The notes beneath the pieces were generated by a model. The model was not told where the DNA came from, ran no database searches, and saw only the letters and a list, made by a program, of their open reading frames with translations. Positions 5,591-7,597 of a stretch of DNA of 7,597 bases are shown here, in pieces (the stretch's first letter is position 1; each line of letters begins with the position of its first letter). The stretch lies in assembly GCA_947461915.1 (NCBI GenBank), contig CANHNG010000075.1, forward strand, positions 1 to 7,597. Reading direction: 5' to 3'. The stretch is from Flavobacteriaceae bacterium. Lineage in GTDB: Bacteria > Bacteroidota > Bacteroidia > Flavobacteriales > Flavobacteriaceae. The position numbers were made by a program, and so were the translations under genes.

Positions 5591-6976
5591 ATGGTTAAAC
5601 AGAAGACCATCAAAGCATCAATTTCACTCACAGGAGTTGGTTTACATACCGGAAAAGAAGTAAAAATCACCTTCAAACCTGCACCAATAAATAATGGTTA
5701 TACTTTTGTTCGAGTTGATTTGGAAGGTCAACCCATCATCGAAGCTGACGCAAATTATGTTGTCAATACGCAAAGGGGGACGAATCTAGAAAAATTAGGA
5801 GTTAAAATACAAACTCCGGAACATGTTTTGGCGGCATTAGTTGGTTGTGATTTAGATAATGTTATTATCGAATTAGATGCTTCAGAATTACCTATTATGG
5901 ATGGTTCTTCGAAATATTTTGTTGAGGCGATAGAGAAAGCCGGAATTCATGAACTGGAGGCAAAAAGAAACGTATATGTAGTAAAAGAAATAATTTCATT
6001 TACAGATGAGGAAACAGGCAGTGAGATATTGGTTATGCCTAATGATGATTACCAAATAACAGCAATGGTTGATTTTGGAACCAAAGTATTGGGTACTCAA
6101 AATGCAAATTTAAAAAGCATTTCTGATTTTAAAACTGAAATTGCCGATTCAAGAACCTTTAGTTTTCTTCATGAACTAGAATCACTTTTGGATGACGGGC
6201 TGATAAAAGGTGGCGATTTGAATAATGCAATCGTTTATGTGGATAAAGAAATATCTGAAAAAACGATGAATAGCCTAAAAGTTGCTTTTGGCAAAGAAGA
6301 AATATCGGTTAAGCCAAATGGTATTTTAGATAATTTGACGTTGCATTATCCGAACGAAGCGGCAAGACACAAACTTCTTGATGTAATTGGTGACTTATCT
6401 TTAATAGGTACAAGAATACAGGGTAAAGTAATTGCCAATAAACCAGGGCATTTTGTAAACACGCAATTTGCCAAAAAAATGGCAAAAATCATAAAAATAG
6501 AACAACGAAATCACGTTCCAGTTTATGATTTGAATCTGGAGCCTTTAATGGATATTCACAAAATCATGTCCGTTTTGCCTCACAGACCTCCATTTTTATT
6601 TATTGACCGAATTATAGAAATGTCCGAAAGCCATATTGTTGGGATGAAAAATGTCACCATGAACGAGGGTTTTTTTGTGGGACATTTTCCAGGAGCTCCT
6701 GTCATGCCGGGTGTTATTATTGTGGAAGCAATGGCGCAAACAGGAGGGATATTAGTTTTAAGTACAGTTCCAGACCCAGAAAATTATTTGACTTACTTCA
6801 TGAAAATTGATAATGTTAAATTTAAACATAAAGTTTTACCAGGTGACACTTTGACTTTTAAATGTGATTTGATTACTCCAATCAGGAGGGGGATATGTCA
6901 CATGCAGGCTAATGCTTACGCCAATGGGAGACTGGTTGCCGAAGCAGAATTGATGGCGCAAATAGCTAAAAAATAA
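5591..6976 (+). CDS. lpxC/fabZ: LpxC-FabZ fusion: UDP-3-O-acyl-GlcNAc deacetylase and (3R)-hydroxyacyl-ACP dehydratase
   Basis: The protein has 461 residues with two complete enzymes. Residues 1-305 are LpxC, the zinc deacetylase that makes the committed step of lipid A synthesis. Visible are SLTGVGLHTG (12-21), TPEHVLAAL with E77 and zinc ligand H78, EAARHKLLDVIGD with ligands H260 and D264, and the catalytic H287 in KPGHFVNTQ. The insert near 199-245 is longer than in E. coli LpxC, which explains the shifted numbering. Residues about 317-461 are FabZ, which dehydrates 3-hydroxyacyl-ACP in fatty acid synthesis: LPHRPPFLFIDR (329-340), GHFPGAPVMPGV with catalytic H365, and E379 in VEAMAQ, spaced 14 residues apart as in E. 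coli FabZ. This natural fusion is common in Bacteroidota. It joins the enzyme that commits 3-hydroxyacyl chains to lipid A with one that diverts 3-hydroxyacyl-ACP to fatty acids. The leader is A+T-rich without a Shine-Dalgarno sequence. lpxA follows after 70 bp. Confidence 0.97.
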   Translation: MVKQKTIKASISLTGVGLHTGKEVKITFKPAPINNGYTFVRVDLEGQPIIEADANYVVNTQRGTNLEKLGVKIQTPEHVLAALVGCDLDNVIIELDASELPIMDGSSKYFVEAIEKAGIHELEAKRNVYVVKEIISFTDEETGSEILVMPNDDYQITAMVDFGTKVLGTQNANLKSISDFKTEIADSRTFSFLHELESLLDDGLIKGGDLNNAIVYVDKEISEKTMNSLKVAFGKEEISVKPNGILDNLTLHYPNEAARHKLLDVIGDLSLIGTRIQGKVIANKPGHFVNTQFAKKMAKIIKIEQRNHVPVYDLNLEPLMDIHKIMSVLPHRPPFLFIDRIIEMSESHIVGMKNVTMNEGFFVGHFPGAPVMPGVIIVEAMAQTGGILVLSTVPDPENYLTYFMKIDNVKFKHKVLPGDTLTFKCDLITPIRRGICHMQANAYANGRLVAEAELMAQIAKK

Positions 6977-7014
6977 TTTTTTTTGTTTATTCAATTGACG
7001 AATCAAACAATTAA

Positions 7015-7050
7015 ATGAATAAAGGTTTAACGATTAAACAAAACACATGA
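7015..7050 (+). other. Possible 11-codon leader ORF overlapping the lpxA start
   Basis: An ATG at 7015 opens a short frame ([11 protein letters not shown]) whose TGA stop at 7048-7050 overlaps the lpxA ATG at 7047-7049 in the classic ATGA arrangement. Such an overlap would let a terminating ribosome restart on lpxA. No Shine-Dalgarno sequence supports its start, and chance ORFs of this size are common, so translation is uncertain. Confidence 0.2.
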
Positions 7051-7597
7051 ATCAACCCTTAGCATACGTTCATCCCGGGGCAAAAATCGCAAAAAATGTA
7101 GTTATTGAACCCTTTACAACTATTCATAACAACGTTATCATAGGAGACGGAACTTGGATAGGTTCTAATGTAACCATAATGGAAGGCACAAGAATAGGAA
7201 AAAATTGCAGCATTTTTCCAGGTGCGGTAATCTCCGCAATTCCTCAAGATTTAAAATTTGGGGGCGAAGATTCTTTGGCAATAATTGGTGACAATTGCAC
7301 CATTCGTGAATGCGTAACCATCAATAGAGGAACTATTGCGTCTGGTCAAACTACGCTTGGTAATAACTGTTTGATTATGGCAACTGCACACATCGCCCAC
7401 GATTGTCATATTGGTGATAACGCTATTATTGTAAACGGAGTAGCTTTAGCAGGACATGTTACGATTGGCAATTTTGCCATTATTGGTGGGTTGGCAGCGA
7501 TTCATCAATTTATAAATGTTGGGGATCATGCCATGGTTTCAGGAGGATCATTAGTTCGAAAGGACATTCCACCATTTACAAAAGCGGCAAAAGAACC
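7047..7597 (+). CDS. lpxA: LpxA, UDP-N-acetylglucosamine acyltransferase, N-terminal part (runs off right edge)
   Basis: The ATG at 7047 opens a frame that stays open to the window edge, giving 183 full codons of a protein usually near 260 residues. The missing part would be the C-terminal helical domain. The visible part is a left-handed beta-helix of hexapeptide repeats beginning [20 protein letters not shown]. Typical LpxA features follow: [13 protein letters not shown] (84-96), ATAHIAHDC with H115 and catalytic H118 (E. coli H122 and H125), LAGHVTIG with H137 (E. coli H144) and AIHQF with H153 (E. coli H160), all at the E. coli spacing. By the same count G166 corresponds to E. coli G173, the residue that sets acyl-chain length; glycine leaves room for long 3-hydroxyacyl chains. 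LpxA carries out the first step of lipid A synthesis in the cytoplasm, and its product is the substrate of the LpxC half of the upstream fusion. The start is the family-typical one. Confidence 0.95.
   Translation, partial: MNQPLAYVHPGAKIAKNVVIEPFTTIHNNVIIGDGTWIGSNVTIMEGTRIGKNCSIFPGAVISAIPQDLKFGGEDSLAIIGDNCTIRECVTINRGTIASGQTTLGNNCLIMATAHIAHDCHIGDNAIIVNGVALAGHVTIGNFAIIGGLAAIHQFINVGDHAMVSGGSLVRKDIPPFTKAAKE

Noticed and set aside
7059..7247. Minus-strand 62-codon ORF inside lpxA
   Set aside because: Shadow of the lpxA beta-helix; the plus-strand LpxA motifs are decisive.

Overview
The window looks like a chromosomal segment of a flavobacterium (Bacteroidota, most likely Flavobacterium or a close relative). 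The reasons are its low G+C content, A-rich leaders without Shine-Dalgarno sequences, Bacteroidota-type -7 promoter boxes (TAnnTTTG), a fused lpxC-fabZ gene and a PorX-type response regulator with a PglZ domain. The organism is inferred from these features and recalled protein similarity, not from a database search.

Left part, minus strand (positions 1-2225), transcribed right to left: porX (response regulator plus PglZ/alkaline-phosphatase-fold effector), then tsaE (ATPase for tRNA t6A37 synthesis) after 18 bp, then the 5' end of an alanine dehydrogenase gene that runs off the left edge. The close spacing of porX and tsaE suggests co-transcription.

Middle (2226-3130): a 281-bp divergent intergenic region with several short inverted repeats, then a plus-strand gene for an exported L,D-transpeptidase-like protein (YkuD_2 type). 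It stands between two blocks of conserved housekeeping genes and looks like the most accessory gene here.

Right part, plus strand (3216-7597): an HD-domain phosphohydrolase, lpxD, the lpxC-fabZ fusion and the 5' end of lpxA, which runs off the right edge. These supply the first steps of lipid A synthesis: LpxA acylates UDP-GlcNAc, LpxC deacetylates it, LpxD adds the second acyl chain, and FabZ works on the same 3-hydroxyacyl-ACP pool. Both the HD gene and lpxD have a perfect TAnnTTTG box directly before their starts. This moves the HD start to a GTG at 3216 and suggests that lpxD is translated from a leaderless or almost leaderless mRNA. A strong stem-loop lies between lpxD and lpxC-fabZ, and an 11-codon ORF overlaps the lpxA start by ATGA.

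I see no mobile element, CRISPR array, tRNA or rRNA. The window is mostly conserved core genome. I found no clearly new system; the points of interest are start-site and regulatory details and the gene neighbourhood (PorX and an L,D-transpeptidase beside lipid A genes).
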